Source: Nocardiopsis sp. TSRI0078 (GTDB taxonomy: Bacteria > Actinomycetota > Actinomycetes > Streptosporangiales > Streptosporangiaceae). From it: a stretch of 64,000 nucleotides of DNA. The stretch lies in the NCBI RefSeq assembly GCF_001905145.1, contig NZ_LWLB01000001.1:186001-250000 (forward strand), read 5' to 3'. This document shows positions 8,255-17,980 of this stretch, piece after piece (position 1 is the stretch's first letter; the number at the start of each line of letters is the position of its first letter). The notes under the pieces were generated by a model that was given only the letters and a program-made list of their open reading frames with translations, ran no database searches and was not told where the DNA came from. Position numbers and translations under genes: made by a program.

Positions 8255-9259
8255 TCAGCCGGAGCGCTCGACCACGTAGTCGCACAGCGACTCGAAGGCC
8301 TCGCGCGCGGGGCTCTGGGGCAGGGTCGCCAACTCGGCGCGCGCCTTGTCGGCCCAGCCCCGCAGGGTGGCCTCGGCCTCGGCCATCGCCGGGTGCACCC
8401 GCAGCAGCGCCAGGGCCTCCTCGGCCTCGCCGTCGTCCAGCGGGCGGCCCAGCAGCGACTTGAGCCGCTCGTCGGCCGCGTCCCTCGAACGCAGCGCGTA
8501 GAACATCGGCAGGGTGAGTACACCCTCGCGCAGGTCGGTGCCCGGGGTCTTGCCCGAGTCCATGCTCTCGCTCGCCACGTCCAGGATGTCGTCGGCCAGC
8601 TGGAAGGCCATGCCCAGGGCGTCGCACGCCCGCGTGACCGTCCCGACCGTCTCCGGGTCGACCTTGCCGAACATCCCGCCGAACTCCGCCGACGACGCGA
8701 TCAGCGACGCCGTCTTGTCGCTGATCACCCGCAGGTAGTGGTCCAGCGGGTCGGCGCCCTCCGGCGGACCCGAGGTCTCCAGGATCTGCCCCTGCACCAG
8801 GCGTCCGAACGTGACCGCCTGCAGCCGGACCGCCTCGGTGCCCAGGTCGGCGAGCATCTCCGAGGCCCGGGCGAAGACGTAGTCGCCGGTCAGGATGGCG
8901 ATGCTGTTGCCCCAGCGCTGGTTGGCGCTCGGCTCGCCCCGCCGCAGCTCGGCCTCGTCCATGACGTCGTCGTGGTAGAGCGTGGCCACGTGCGTGAGCT
9001 CCACCACGGCCGCGGCCGGGATGAGGTCGGGCACGGTCGGGTCGCCGAAGTGGGCGGCCAGCAGCACCAGGGTCGCCCGGAAGCGCTTGCCCCCGGCCTC
9101 CAGCAGGTGGGAGGCGGCCTCGGTCAGCAGGGGGTCGCTCGACGCGACCGACTCCCTCAGCAGGTCCTCGACCTTCTCCAGGTTGTCCTGGACCTCACTG
9201 GCGAGGGCCGCATCGACTCTCGGCAGAGCGAGAAACCCGCTCGGGACAGCACCGCTCAC
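8255..9259 (-). CDS. E-type polyprenyl diphosphate synthase (menaquinone side chain)
   Basis: 334 aa from GTG 9259, chosen for GGTGGAG about 7 nt upstream. The protein has the isoprenyl diphosphate synthase fold with the first Asp-rich motif HDDVMDEAELRRG and the second QLADDILDVAS, plus GGKRFR and QRWGNSIAILTGDY. It condenses isopentenyl diphosphate with an allylic primer to give a long-chain (about C35-C45) diphosphate. Its place beside nuo, the quinone reductase gene and menG, an arrangement also seen in Streptomyces as I recall it, argues for the menaquinone tail. Chain length cannot be set from sequence alone. Confidence 0.9.
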   Translation of the reverse strand: MSGAVPSGFLALPRVDAALASEVQDNLEKVEDLLRESVASSDPLLTEAASHLLEAGGKRFRATLVLLAAHFGDPTVPDLIPAAAVVELTHVATLYHDDVMDEAELRRGEPSANQRWGNSIAILTGDYVFARASEMLADLGTEAVRLQAVTFGRLVQGQILETSGPPEGADPLDHYLRVISDKTASLIASSAEFGGMFGKVDPETVGTVTRACDALGMAFQLADDILDVASESMDSGKTPGTDLREGVLTLPMFYALRSRDAADERLKSLLGRPLDDGEAEEALALLRVHPAMAEAEATLRGWADKARAELATLPQSPAREAFESLCDYVVERSG

Positions 9260-9290
9260 CGTAAAGCTCCACCTGTTGAACGGGCACGGC

Positions 9291-9315
9291 GGTGACCCCC
9301 GGTGAGGGGGCCACC
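9291..9315 (-). terminator. Hairpin between nuoN and the polyprenyl synthase gene
   Basis: GGTGACCCCC / GGGGGCCACC pair over 10 positions with one mismatch around a GGTGA loop. It lies about 120 nt after the nuoN stop and 30 nt before the polyprenyl synthase start, so it could terminate the nuo operon or lie in the leader of the next gene. Confidence 0.35.
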
Positions 9316-9437
9316 GCGTGCTCGGCACATGAACATGATCCGACTTGCCACGGTATCCGACCCGGAATGAACAGCCAAAGCCACACCCGGATACGGGACC
9401 GTCCGGTGTCGAAGCGCAGGTCAGGCCGGATAATCGG

Positions 9438-11087
9438 TCATTCCGTACCCGTCTGCGTGGACGCCTGGTCCACCATCACCGCGACCGGCTCGGGACCGGT
9501 CTCCGAGGACGGCAGCAGGTTGTCCAGCACGGGCCCCGGGTACAGGCCGAGCAGCAGCGTCGCCGCCACCCCGACCACGATGACCCCGCCTGTGGCCGCA
9601 CCCGCGCGCACCACCGTGGGGCCCTCGCCTTCCGAATCCCGGAAGAACATCACCACGATGATCCGCACGTAGAAGAACGCGGTCACCGCGCTGCTCAGGA
9701 CTCCCACCACCACCAGGGGGGTGGCACCGGCCGCCACGGCCGCCTCGAACACCGCGAACTTGCCGATGAACCCGCTGGTCAGCGGGATACCGGCGAAGGC
9801 CAGCAGGAACAGGGCCAGTGCACCGGCCAGCGCCGGGGAGCGGCGGCCCAGCCCCGCCCACCGGTCCAGGTCGCCGAGCTCCTGCCCGCCGTCCCTGGTC
9901 CGCACCAGCGTCACCACGGCGAACGCGCCCAGCGTGGTGAACCCGTACGCCGCCAGGTAGAACATGGCGCCCGCGAGCCCGTCGGTGCTGCCCGCCACGA
10001 CCGCGGTCAGGACGAACCCGGCGTGCACCACCGACGAGTAGGCCAGCAGCCGCTTGACGTCGCGCTGGGTGACCGCGATGACCGCGGCGACGACCATCGT
10101 CAGGACGGCCACCACCCACAGCATCGGCTGCCAGCTCTCCGCCGAGCCGCCGAAGGGCACGAAGAACACCCGCAGCAGCGCGCCGAACGCGGCGACCAGC
10201 GTGCAGGAGGCCATCAGCGCCGTGATCGGGGTCGGCGCGCCTTGGTACACGTCCGGCTTCCAGTTGTGGAAGGGCACGGCGCCGACCTTGAACAGCAGGC
10301 CGATCGCCACCAGCCCGATGCCCATCAGGAGCAGCGGTTCGCCGTTGCCCCCCTCGAAGATCCGCGCGCCGCCCGCATCGACGGCCGCGCGGATCTCGCC
10401 GAAGTTCACCGATCCGGCGTAGCCGTAGACCATGGCGGCGCCGAACAGGAAGAACGCCGAGGAGAACGCGCCCAGCAGGAAGTACTTGACCGCGGCCTCC
10501 TGCGAGAACAGGCGGCGGCGCCGGGCCAGCCCGCACAGCAGGTACAGCGGGAGGCTCATCACCTCCAGCGCGATGAACATCGTCAGGAAGTCGTTCGAGG
10601 CCGGGAACATCAGCATCCCCAGCACCGCGAACAGCACCAGCGGATACACCTCGGTGTGCTGGGAGCCCGCCAGGATGTGCGCGCGCTCCTCCTCGCTCCC
10701 GGGCACAGTCGCCGCCTGCGCGGCGAAGGCGTCGCGCCCGTCCCGGCGCTCGGAGATCAGCAGCAGACTCACCAGCGCCAGCACGGTGATGGTGCCCTGG
10801 AAGAAGATCACCGTCCGGTCCACCGCCAGCACACCGGCGGCGACCGTCACACCCGCCTCGTCGGCGGGCAGCGAGCCCACCTGGAGCACCAGCAGCACGA
10901 ACGCCGCCAGCAGCGCGAGCACCGCGAGTCCGATCTGGAGCCCGCGGCGCCGCCCCTTGGGCACGAACGCCTCGAACAGCACACCCAGCACACCGGCGGC
11001 GAACACCGTGATCAGCGGCGCGAGCAGCCACCAGTCGAGGTCCGGCGGCGTCTCGGTGATGACGGGAAGGTCCATGTGGGGGATCAC
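9438..11087 (-). CDS. nuoN: NADH-quinone oxidoreductase subunit N
   Basis: 549-aa, roughly 14-helix antiporter-like subunit of the complex I membrane arm, last gene of the nuo operon. The start GTG 11087 overlaps the nuoM stop (GTGA) and has GGAG 8 nt upstream; ATG 11075 is an in-frame alternative. The conserved proton-channel core is recognisable in GLLFKVGAVPFHNWKPDVYQGAP and the MFIALEVMSLPLYLLCG helix. It translocates protons coupled to quinone reduction and forms a trio with NuoM and NuoL. Confidence 0.95.
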   Translation of the reverse strand: MIPHMDLPVITETPPDLDWWLLAPLITVFAAGVLGVLFEAFVPKGRRRGLQIGLAVLALLAAFVLLVLQVGSLPADEAGVTVAAGVLAVDRTVIFFQGTITVLALVSLLLISERRDGRDAFAAQAATVPGSEEERAHILAGSQHTEVYPLVLFAVLGMLMFPASNDFLTMFIALEVMSLPLYLLCGLARRRRLFSQEAAVKYFLLGAFSSAFFLFGAAMVYGYAGSVNFGEIRAAVDAGGARIFEGGNGEPLLLMGIGLVAIGLLFKVGAVPFHNWKPDVYQGAPTPITALMASCTLVAAFGALLRVFFVPFGGSAESWQPMLWVVAVLTMVVAAVIAVTQRDVKRLLAYSSVVHAGFVLTAVVAGSTDGLAGAMFYLAAYGFTTLGAFAVVTLVRTRDGGQELGDLDRWAGLGRRSPALAGALALFLLAFAGIPLTSGFIGKFAVFEAAVAAGATPLVVVGVLSSAVTAFFYVRIIVVMFFRDSEGEGPTVVRAGAATGGVIVVGVAATLLLGLYPGPVLDNLLPSSETGPEPVAVMVDQASTQTGTE

Positions 11088-12757
11088 TCCGCGTCTCCTT
11101 CCTCTTCCTGGGCGCCCGCGGCGCCCTCACTGCCGCCGGCCGCGGCCGTGTCCGCCGCCCCGGAGCCGATACCGACGGTGCGCTCGACCGCGGGGTTGAT
11201 CACGTCCAGCGCCGGCTGCGGATACACGCCGAGCACGAGGATGAGCGCGAGCAGCGGGGCGACGGCCCACGTCTCCCGCGCGGACAGGTCGCGCAGACCG
11301 GTCAGCCCCTCCTTGGTCGGGCCGTTCATGGTGCGCTGGTACATCCACAGGATGTAGAGCGCGGCCAGCACCACGCCCACCGCGGCGATCACCGCCGGGA
11401 CCGGGTGGAACGCGTACGCCCCGACGAACACCAGGAACTCGCTGACGAACGGCGCCAGGCCCGGCAGCGCCAGGCCGGCCAGGCCCGTCACGAGGAACAC
11501 CCCGGCGAGCTTGGGCGCGACCTTCTGCACACCGCCGTAGTCGCTGATGAGCGAGGAGCCGCGGCGGGCGACGAGGAAGCCCACGACCAGGAACAGCGCC
11601 CCGGTCGCGAACCCGTGGTTGACCATGTACAGGGCGGCTCCGGCCTGTCCCTGCGCGGTCAGGGCGAAGATGCCCAGGGTGATGAAGCCGAAGTGGGACA
11701 CCGAGGTGTAGGCCACCAGGCGCATCATGTCGTTCTGCCCGATGGCGAGGATCGCACCGTAGATGATGCTCACCAGGCTCAGTGCCACCACCGGCCACAC
11801 GAACCACGACACCGCCGCCGGGAACAACTCCAGGCAGTAGCGCAGCATGCCGTAGGTGCCGACCTTGTCGAGCACGCCCACGAGCAGCACGGCGGTGCCC
11901 GGACGCGAGGCGCCCGCCGCCGAGGGCAGCCAGGTGTGCACGGGCCACATCGGCGCCTTGATCGCGAAGGCGATGAAGAAGCCGAGGAACAGCCAGCGCG
12001 CCGTGGCCGGGTCCACCGCGGCGAGGGCGCTGCCCTCTCCGACCAGGTCGGTCCACAGGAAGCTGCCGCCGATGACGTACACGCCGATCACCGAGACCAG
12101 CATGACCAGGCCGCCGGCGAGGCTGTACAGCAGGAACTTGACCGCGGCCCGGGTCCGGTCGTCCCCGCGCCCGTAGCGCCCGATCATGAAGTAGACCGGG
12201 ATGAGCATGGCCTCGAAGAACACGTAGAACAGGAAGACGTCGGTGGCGGCGAAGACGCCGATCATCATCGCTTCCAGCACCAGGATGAGCGCGAAGTACC
12301 CGCGCCCGCCGTCGGGGCGGTCCTCGTGCTCGTTCCATGCGGCCAGGACGACCAGCGGCACCAGGACGGCCGACATCAGGATCAGCACCAGGGCGATGCC
12401 GTCCACGCCCACGGCGTAGTTGACGCCGAAGCGCTCGATCCAGGGATGGACCTCCTCGAACTGCAGGCCTGCGGCCTGGGAGGTGTCGAACCGCAGCGCC
12501 ATGGCCGCGACCACGAGCAGGGTGGCGAGCGAGAAGCCCAGTGTGAGCCGTTTGGCGGTCTCGGCCGACCCGCCGGCGCCCGTGGCCGTGGCGGCGGGCC
12601 GCACGGCCGTGGCGGTGGCGCCGCCCGTCGAGGCCGACGCCTCGGCGGCTTGGGCGGCCCCGGCCGGGGAGGCCTTCGCCGCCGTGCGCGGCAGTGCCCA
12701 GACCAGGGCCGCGCCGACCGCGGGGAGCGCGATCGCGATGGTGAGCCAGGGGATCAT
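11084..12757 (-). CDS. nuoM: NADH-quinone oxidoreductase subunit M
   Basis: 557 aa from ATG 12757, immediately after the nuoL stop. About 14 transmembrane helices, with the antiporter-like core FFIAFAIKAPMWPVHTWLPSAAG and the FYVFFEAMLIPVYFMIG helix carrying the conserved membrane Glu. The first hydrophilic loop (about residues 25-60) is unusually long and Ala/Thr/Gly-rich, and the C-terminus ends in an acidic EEEGDAE tail. Part of the proton-pumping membrane arm. Confidence 0.95.
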   Translation of the reverse strand: MIPWLTIAIALPAVGAALVWALPRTAAKASPAGAAQAAEASASTGGATATAVRPAATATGAGGSAETAKRLTLGFSLATLLVVAAMALRFDTSQAAGLQFEEVHPWIERFGVNYAVGVDGIALVLILMSAVLVPLVVLAAWNEHEDRPDGGRGYFALILVLEAMMIGVFAATDVFLFYVFFEAMLIPVYFMIGRYGRGDDRTRAAVKFLLYSLAGGLVMLVSVIGVYVIGGSFLWTDLVGEGSALAAVDPATARWLFLGFFIAFAIKAPMWPVHTWLPSAAGASRPGTAVLLVGVLDKVGTYGMLRYCLELFPAAVSWFVWPVVALSLVSIIYGAILAIGQNDMMRLVAYTSVSHFGFITLGIFALTAQGQAGAALYMVNHGFATGALFLVVGFLVARRGSSLISDYGGVQKVAPKLAGVFLVTGLAGLALPGLAPFVSEFLVFVGAYAFHPVPAVIAAVGVVLAALYILWMYQRTMNGPTKEGLTGLRDLSARETWAVAPLLALILVLGVYPQPALDVINPAVERTVGIGSGAADTAAAGGSEGAAGAQEEEGDAE

Positions 12758-12759
12758 TG

Positions 12760-14709
12760 TCACAACCTCACAGCCAGCGTCGCGGCGACGACGACGGCGC
12801 CGAAGAGCATGGTGAGCGCGTACGTGCGGGCGAACCCGGTCTGGGCGCGGCCCAGTCCGCTGGAGGAGTCGCGCACGCCCGCGCCGAGTCCGTTGACCGC
12901 CCCGTCGATGACCTTGTCCTCGATGACGAGCAGCGCACCGGTGAGCGCCTGGCCGGGCCGCATGAGCAGGCCCTCGTTGATCTCGTTGCCGTACAGCTCG
13001 CGGCTGGCGGCGACGGTGACCAGGTTGCCCTTGGGGGCGGTCTCGGCCACCGGCTTGCGCAGGTACACCGCCCAGGCCGCCGCCACACCGACCACCAGCA
13101 CGCCCAGGGCGGCCAGGCCGTAGGGCGAGGTGAACGCGTGCGCCACGTCGAAGTGGTGCGGGTGGGCGCCGGTGGCCGGGGCGAGGAAGCCCGCGAACCT
13201 GTCGCCGAGCGTCAGGAAGGCGCCGAGCGCGACCGAACCGACCGCCAGCACCACCATGGGGGCGGTCATGCTGACCGGCGACTCGTGCGGGTGCACGCCC
13301 TCCTCCCACCGCTTCTTGCCCAGGAAGGTCATGAAGACCATCCGCGACATGTAGAAGGCGGTGAGCCCCGCGCCGGCGATGACGGCCGTCCCGAGCACCA
13401 TGCCCTGGGTGCCGCCCGTCCCGAAGGCCGCGGAGATGATGCTCTCCTTGGTCCACCAGCCCGACAGCAGCGGGAAGCCGATGATGGCCAGGTAGCCCAG
13501 GCCGAAGGTGGCGAAGGTGACCGGCATGATCCGGGCGAGCCCGCCGTACCTGCGCATGTTCACGCCGTCGTTCATGGCGTGCATGACCGATCCGGCGCCG
13601 AGGAACAGCCCGGCCTTGAAGAAGCCGTGGGTGACCAGGTGGGCGATGGCGGCCACGTAGCCGACCGGGCCCAGCCCGGCGGCCAGCACCATCATGCCGA
13701 TCTGGCTCATCGTGGACCCGGCCAGGGACTTCTTGATGTCGTCCTTGGCCGAGGCGATGATCCCGCCGGCCAGCATGGTGGCGGCACCCACGACGGTGAC
13801 CGCGGTCTGGGCGACCGGGGCGCCCTCGAAGACGGGCCCGGCGCGCACGATGAGGTACACGCCGGCGGTGACCATGGTGGCCGCGTGGATGAGCGCGGAC
13901 ACCGGGGTCGGGCCCTCCATGGCGTCGAGCAGCCACGCCTGCAGCGGCAGCTGCGCGGACTTGCCGCAGGCGCCGAGGAGGAGCAGCAGCCCGATCGCCA
14001 GCAGCACGCCGTCGCTCGCGCCCGGGACGGCGGCGAACACGTCGCTGAAGCTGACCGCGCCCAGCGCCGAGAACATGATCATGATCGCGATGAGCAGGCC
14101 CATGTCGCCGACACGGTTGATGAGGAACGCCTTCTTGGCCGCCACGGCCGCGGAGGGCTTGTACTGCCAGAACCCGATGAGCAGGTAGGACGCCAGGCCC
14201 ACACCCTCCCAGCCGAGGAAGAGCAGGACGAAGTTGTCCGCGAGCACCAGCACGAGCATGGCCGCCACGAACAGGTTCAGGTAGGCGAAGAAGCGCCGCC
14301 TGCCCGGGTCCTCGGCCATGTAGCCGACGGAGTAGACGTGGATCAGCGAGCCCACGAAGGTGATCAGCAGGACGAAGCTGATCGAGAGCGGGTCCACCAG
14401 CAGGTCCACGCCGGCCTCGAAGCCGCCGACGGAGAACCACTGGTAGACGGGGACGGAGACGCTGCGCGCGTCGGGGGCCCTGCCGAGCAGGTCGAACAGG
14501 ACGAGGAGGGCCCAGACGAAGGAGGCGACCGGCAGGGCCGTGGCCGGCCAGTGCCCCCACTTGTCGGTGCGCCTGCCGCCGAGCAGCAGGATCGCCGCGC
14601 CCGCGAGCGGCAGGGCGATGAGCAGCCATGCGCCCGACAGCACCGCGCTGTCGGCCGCGGTCGCCACCGCGGGTTCGGCGGCGAGGTACGCGTGAGATGT
14701 CACAGCCAC
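12760..14709 (-). CDS. nuoL: NADH-quinone oxidoreductase subunit L
   Basis: 649 aa from GTG 14709 (AGAAGG close upstream). The largest antiporter-like subunit of complex I, at the distal end of the membrane arm. It has [19 protein letters not shown], the [31 protein letters not shown] core and the C-terminal lateral-helix region. The length is normal for actinobacterial NuoL. Followed within 2 nt by nuoM. Confidence 0.95.
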   Translation of the reverse strand: MAVTSHAYLAAEPAVATAADSAVLSGAWLLIALPLAGAAILLLGGRRTDKWGHWPATALPVASFVWALLVLFDLLGRAPDARSVSVPVYQWFSVGGFEAGVDLLVDPLSISFVLLITFVGSLIHVYSVGYMAEDPGRRRFFAYLNLFVAAMLVLVLADNFVLLFLGWEGVGLASYLLIGFWQYKPSAAVAAKKAFLINRVGDMGLLIAIMIMFSALGAVSFSDVFAAVPGASDGVLLAIGLLLLLGACGKSAQLPLQAWLLDAMEGPTPVSALIHAATMVTAGVYLIVRAGPVFEGAPVAQTAVTVVGAATMLAGGIIASAKDDIKKSLAGSTMSQIGMMVLAAGLGPVGYVAAIAHLVTHGFFKAGLFLGAGSVMHAMNDGVNMRRYGGLARIMPVTFATFGLGYLAIIGFPLLSGWWTKESIISAAFGTGGTQGMVLGTAVIAGAGLTAFYMSRMVFMTFLGKKRWEEGVHPHESPVSMTAPMVVLAVGSVALGAFLTLGDRFAGFLAPATGAHPHHFDVAHAFTSPYGLAALGVLVVGVAAAWAVYLRKPVAETAPKGNLVTVAASRELYGNEINEGLLMRPGQALTGALLVIEDKVIDGAVNGLGAGVRDSSSGLGRAQTGFARTYALTMLFGAVVVAATLAVRL

Positions 14710-14717
14710 GTCGCCTT

Positions 14718-15017
14718 CTAGTGCTTGAGCAGGTTCGCGTCATCGAGCGACGCGGACCTGCGGGTTCGGAAGATCTGCATGATGATCGCGAGGCCCACGA
14801 CCACCTCGGCGGCGGCGACGACCATCACGAAGAAGGCGATGACCTGTCCCTCGATGTCCCCGTGCATCCGGGCGAACGAGACGAACGCCAGGTTGCAGGC
14901 GTTGAGCATGAGCTCCACGCACATGAAGACGATGATCGCGTTGCGCCGGATGAGTACGCCGACGGCGCCGATGGTGAACAGCAGCGCCGCGAGGACGATG
15001 TAGTTCATCGGGTCCAC
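14718..15017 (-). CDS. nuoK: NADH-quinone oxidoreductase subunit K
   Basis: 99-aa, three-helix subunit at the junction of the peripheral and membrane arms. The two conserved membrane Glu residues lie in [15 protein letters not shown] and [15 protein letters not shown] 15017 was preferred over ATG 15008 because GGAG is 5 nt upstream and the N-terminus [13 protein letters not shown] then aligns with the usual 99-aa family length; the ATG would overlap the nuoJ stop (ATGA). Confidence 0.95.
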   Translation of the reverse strand: MDPMNYIVLAALLFTIGAVGVLIRRNAIIVFMCVELMLNACNLAFVSFARMHGDIEGQVIAFFVMVVAAAEVVVGLAIIMQIFRTRRSASLDDANLLKH

Positions 15018-16060
15018 GAGGACTCCACCTCCTGCCCGTTGCCGTTGCTGTCGGAGCCGTCCGTGTCGTCGGTGCCGCCCGGACCGCCCGTGTCACCGGG
15101 ACCGCCCGTGTCACCGCCGTCCGCGCCCGGCGTGCCGTCGGCACCGCCCGGGCTCCCGGACTCCCCGGGGTCCTGCGCGGCGGGCCGGGCCCGGTCGTCC
15201 GTCACCGGTCCGACCGTCTTGGCCTCGGCGGAGTCCGAGGCCCCGCCGAACAGCGGTGCCTGGGCGGTCCGCACGTCGGAGGGCACCCGCGACTGGTACT
15301 CGGGGTCGCGCGCGGTGAGCACCGGGTTGAGGGACAGCTGGGCGACCGTGCCGTCCGGCAGCAGCGCGGGCATGTCGATCGCGTTGTGCCGGGCGTAGGT
15401 GCCGGGTCCGGGCAGCGGGGTCGGGTGGTCGCCGCGGATGCGGTCCTCGGCGATCTCCCGCTGCGTGCGGCGCTTCTTGGTGCGGGCGGTGTGCGCCAGC
15501 ACCATGGCGCCCAGGACGGCGGTGATGAGCAGCGCGCCGGTGGCCTCGAAGGCGACCACGTAGCGCAGGATCAGCTCGCCCGCGATCCACGGGATGGTGC
15601 CGCCCGCCGCCGCGGCGCCCTCGGTCAGCCCGACCGGGTCGCCCACGGTGATGCGGGTGATCCCGGTGGCCAGGGCGCCGGCGAAGCACAGGGCCACGAC
15701 GGCCGTCATGATCCGCTGTCCGCTGATCGTCTCCACCAGGGAGTCGGCCGAGCTGACGCCGATGAGCATCAGCACGAACAGGAACAGCATGAGGACGGCG
15801 CCGGTGTAGACCACGATCTGCACGACCATGAGGAACGGCGCCGCGTTGATGCCGTAGAAGATGGCCAGGCCGACCATGGTCAGCGCCATGGACATGGCCG
15901 AGTGCACGGCCTTGCGTGAGAAGACCACGCCCAGGGCGCCGAGGAGGACCACCGAGCCCAGGATCCAGAACGTGGCCGCCTCACCGCCGCCGATCGGCGC
16001 GGCCAGGTGCAGGGGCCCGTCGAGCGCTGCGTCCTCGGAAACGTTGGTGAGCGGGTTCAA
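15005..16060 (-). CDS. nuoJ: NADH-quinone oxidoreductase subunit J with long acidic C-terminal extension
   Basis: 351 aa from TTG 16060, which overlaps the nuoI stop and has GGAGG 7 nt upstream; no ATG or GTG fits better. Residues 25-205 are the five-helix NuoJ core ([47 protein letters not shown]) involved in the quinone-coupling region. The last 140 residues are hydrophilic and end in Gly/Asp/Thr/Pro-rich low-complexity sequence ([20 protein letters not shown]), longer than I recall for the family. The tail should be cytoplasmic; its role is unknown. Confidence 0.92.
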   Translation of the reverse strand: MNPLTNVSEDAALDGPLHLAAPIGGGEAATFWILGSVVLLGALGVVFSRKAVHSAMSMALTMVGLAIFYGINAAPFLMVVQIVVYTGAVLMLFLFVLMLIGVSSADSLVETISGQRIMTAVVALCFAGALATGITRITVGDPVGLTEGAAAAGGTIPWIAGELILRYVVAFEATGALLITAVLGAMVLAHTARTKKRRTQREIAEDRIRGDHPTPLPGPGTYARHNAIDMPALLPDGTVAQLSLNPVLTARDPEYQSRVPSDVRTAQAPLFGGASDSAEAKTVGPVTDDRARPAAQDPGESGSPGGADGTPGADGGDTGGPGDTGGPGGTDDTDGSDSNGNGQEVESSWTR

Positions 16061-16614
16061 CGGACCGCCTCCGTGGTCTCCTGCGCCTGCTGGCCGTCCT
16101 GCGATCCGTGCTGGCCGCGCCCGGTGGCGTAGTAGTCCTGTTCGGTCTCGCCCAGGCGCATCGGGTGCGGCGGCGGCTCCATCCCCTCCTTGAGCGGGGC
16201 GAGCAGCTGCTCCTTGGTCCAGATCAGGCTCTGCCTGCTGTCGTCGGCCAGCTCGTACTCGTTGGTCATCGTGAGGGCGCGCGTGGGGCAGGCCTCCACG
16301 CACAGCCCGCACAGGATGCAGCGCAGGTAGTTGATCTGGTACACCCGGCCGTAGCGCTCGCCGGGCGAGTACCTGTCGTCGTCGGTGTTGTCACCGGCCT
16401 CCACGTAGATGGCGTCGGCCGGACAGGCCCAGGCGCACAACTCGCACCCGATGCACTTCTCCAGGCCGTCGGCCCACCTGTTCAGCTGGTGCCGTCCGTG
16501 GAAGCGCGGCGCCGTGGGGCGCTTGACCTCCGGGTACTCGACGGTCGGCACCTTCGTGAACATCGTGTGGAAGGTGACACCGAAACCCTTGACGGGGTTG
16601 AGCCACTCAAGCAC
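16057..16614 (-). CDS. nuoI: NADH-quinone oxidoreductase subunit I (2[4Fe-4S])
   Basis: 185 aa from GTG 16614, overlapping nuoH by 8 nt, with GAGGAGG upstream. Carries the two tetranuclear cluster motifs [12 protein letters not shown] and [12 protein letters not shown], which form clusters N6a and N6b that pass electrons toward NuoB. The C-terminal 30 residues are a Gln/Gly-rich tail. Confidence 0.95.
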   Translation of the reverse strand: MLEWLNPVKGFGVTFHTMFTKVPTVEYPEVKRPTAPRFHGRHQLNRWADGLEKCIGCELCAWACPADAIYVEAGDNTDDDRYSPGERYGRVYQINYLRCILCGLCVEACPTRALTMTNEYELADDSRQSLIWTKEQLLAPLKEGMEPPPHPMRLGETEQDYYATGRGQHGSQDGQQAQETTEAVR

Positions 16615-17980
16615 CGGTAACCTCCTCACCCTTCTTGTTGCGGTCGGCAGCGGCGGCCGGGGCCGTCCGCGGCGGTTCGGCGAGCACGCTGCTGCCGTAG
16701 TGCGGGGCGGTGCGCGGTGGCACCGGGAACCCGCCGAAGGCGGGCTCCTCGTGCGCGCGGCGGGCGTTCTCGGCGCGCTGGAGGGCCTCTTCCGCGCGCT
16801 CGCGGCGCGCGTGGCGCAGCCAGGCGGCGAAGGCGGCCACCGTGGCGGCGGTGAACGCGGCGACCACGAGGCCGACGACCACCGGCGGGGCGTCCTCCAG
16901 GACGAGCATCCGCACGACGGCGACGGCGGTGATCCACACCAGCTGGATCGGGATGAGCACCTTCCAGCCGAGCTTCATCAGCTGGTCGTAGCGCACCCGG
17001 GGCAGGCTGCCGCGCGCCCAGATGAACAGGAACATCACGCAGACGAACTTGAGCAGCCACCACAGGGCGGGCCACCAGCCCTCGTTGGCCCCGGGGAGGA
17101 ACGCGGTGATCCCGGGCGGGGCGAGCCAGCCGCCGAGGAAGAGCGTGACGGACACGGCGGCGACCGTGCACATGTTCACGTACTCGGCGAGGAAGAACAT
17201 CGTGAACTTCATGGACCCGTACTCGGTCATGAAGCCGCCGACGATCTCGCCCTCGCCCTCGGCCAGGTCGAAGGGCAGCCGGTTGGTCTCGCCGACCATC
17301 GTCACCAGGTAGACGAGGAAGGACGGCAGGAGCAGCACGGCGAACCACAGTCCGCGCTGGGACTCGACGATCCCCGACGTGGTGAGGGTGCCCGACATGA
17401 TGAAGACCGCGACGAAGGACAGGCCCATCGCGATCTCGTAGCTGATCACCTGCGCGGAGGCGCGCAGGCCGCCGAGCAGGGCGTAGGGCGACTGGGAGGC
17501 CCAGCCGCCGAGGACGAACCCGTACACCCCCAGGGCCGCGGTGGCCAGGACCACCAGGGCCGCGATGGGCAGGTCGGTGAGCTGGAGCGGGGTGAGGACC
17601 CCGAACATGCTCACCTCGGGCCCGATCGGGATGACCGAGAACGCGATGAAGGCGGGCACGGCCGCGATCATCGGCGCGGCGATGTAGACGAACCGGTCCA
17701 CCCCGCGCGGGATCAGGTCCTCCTTGAGGGAGAGCTTGATGCCGTCGAACAGGGACTGGAGCAGACCGAAGGGGCCCATCCGGTTCGGCCCGTGGCGCTG
17801 CTGCATGCGGCCCATGACCTTGCGGTCGGCCATGATCATCATCAGCACGCAGAGCATGAGGAAGACGAAGATCCCCAGCGCCTTGATGGTGGTGATCCAC
17901 CAGGGGTCGCCGCCGAAGGCGCTCAGTGTCTCCTCGGAGGCCAGGTGGGCCACGCGCGGATCGAGAGCGGCGGGGGTCAC
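16607..17980 (-). CDS. nuoH: NADH-quinone oxidoreductase subunit H
   Basis: 457 aa from GTG 17980 (overlaps the nuoG stop, GTGA; GGGAGG upstream). Eight-helix subunit forming much of the quinone chamber: [55 protein letters not shown] and [18 protein letters not shown] are the conserved loops. The C-terminal 60 residues are a charged, Ala/Arg-rich cytoplasmic tail that is common in actinobacteria. Confidence 0.96.
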   Translation of the reverse strand: MTPAALDPRVAHLASEETLSAFGGDPWWITTIKALGIFVFLMLCVLMMIMADRKVMGRMQQRHGPNRMGPFGLLQSLFDGIKLSLKEDLIPRGVDRFVYIAAPMIAAVPAFIAFSVIPIGPEVSMFGVLTPLQLTDLPIAALVVLATAALGVYGFVLGGWASQSPYALLGGLRASAQVISYEIAMGLSFVAVFIMSGTLTTSGIVESQRGLWFAVLLLPSFLVYLVTMVGETNRLPFDLAEGEGEIVGGFMTEYGSMKFTMFFLAEYVNMCTVAAVSVTLFLGGWLAPPGITAFLPGANEGWWPALWWLLKFVCVMFLFIWARGSLPRVRYDQLMKLGWKVLIPIQLVWITAVAVVRMLVLEDAPPVVVGLVVAAFTAATVAAFAAWLRHARRERAEEALQRAENARRAHEEPAFGGFPVPPRTAPHYGSSVLAEPPRTAPAAAADRNKKGEEVTGA

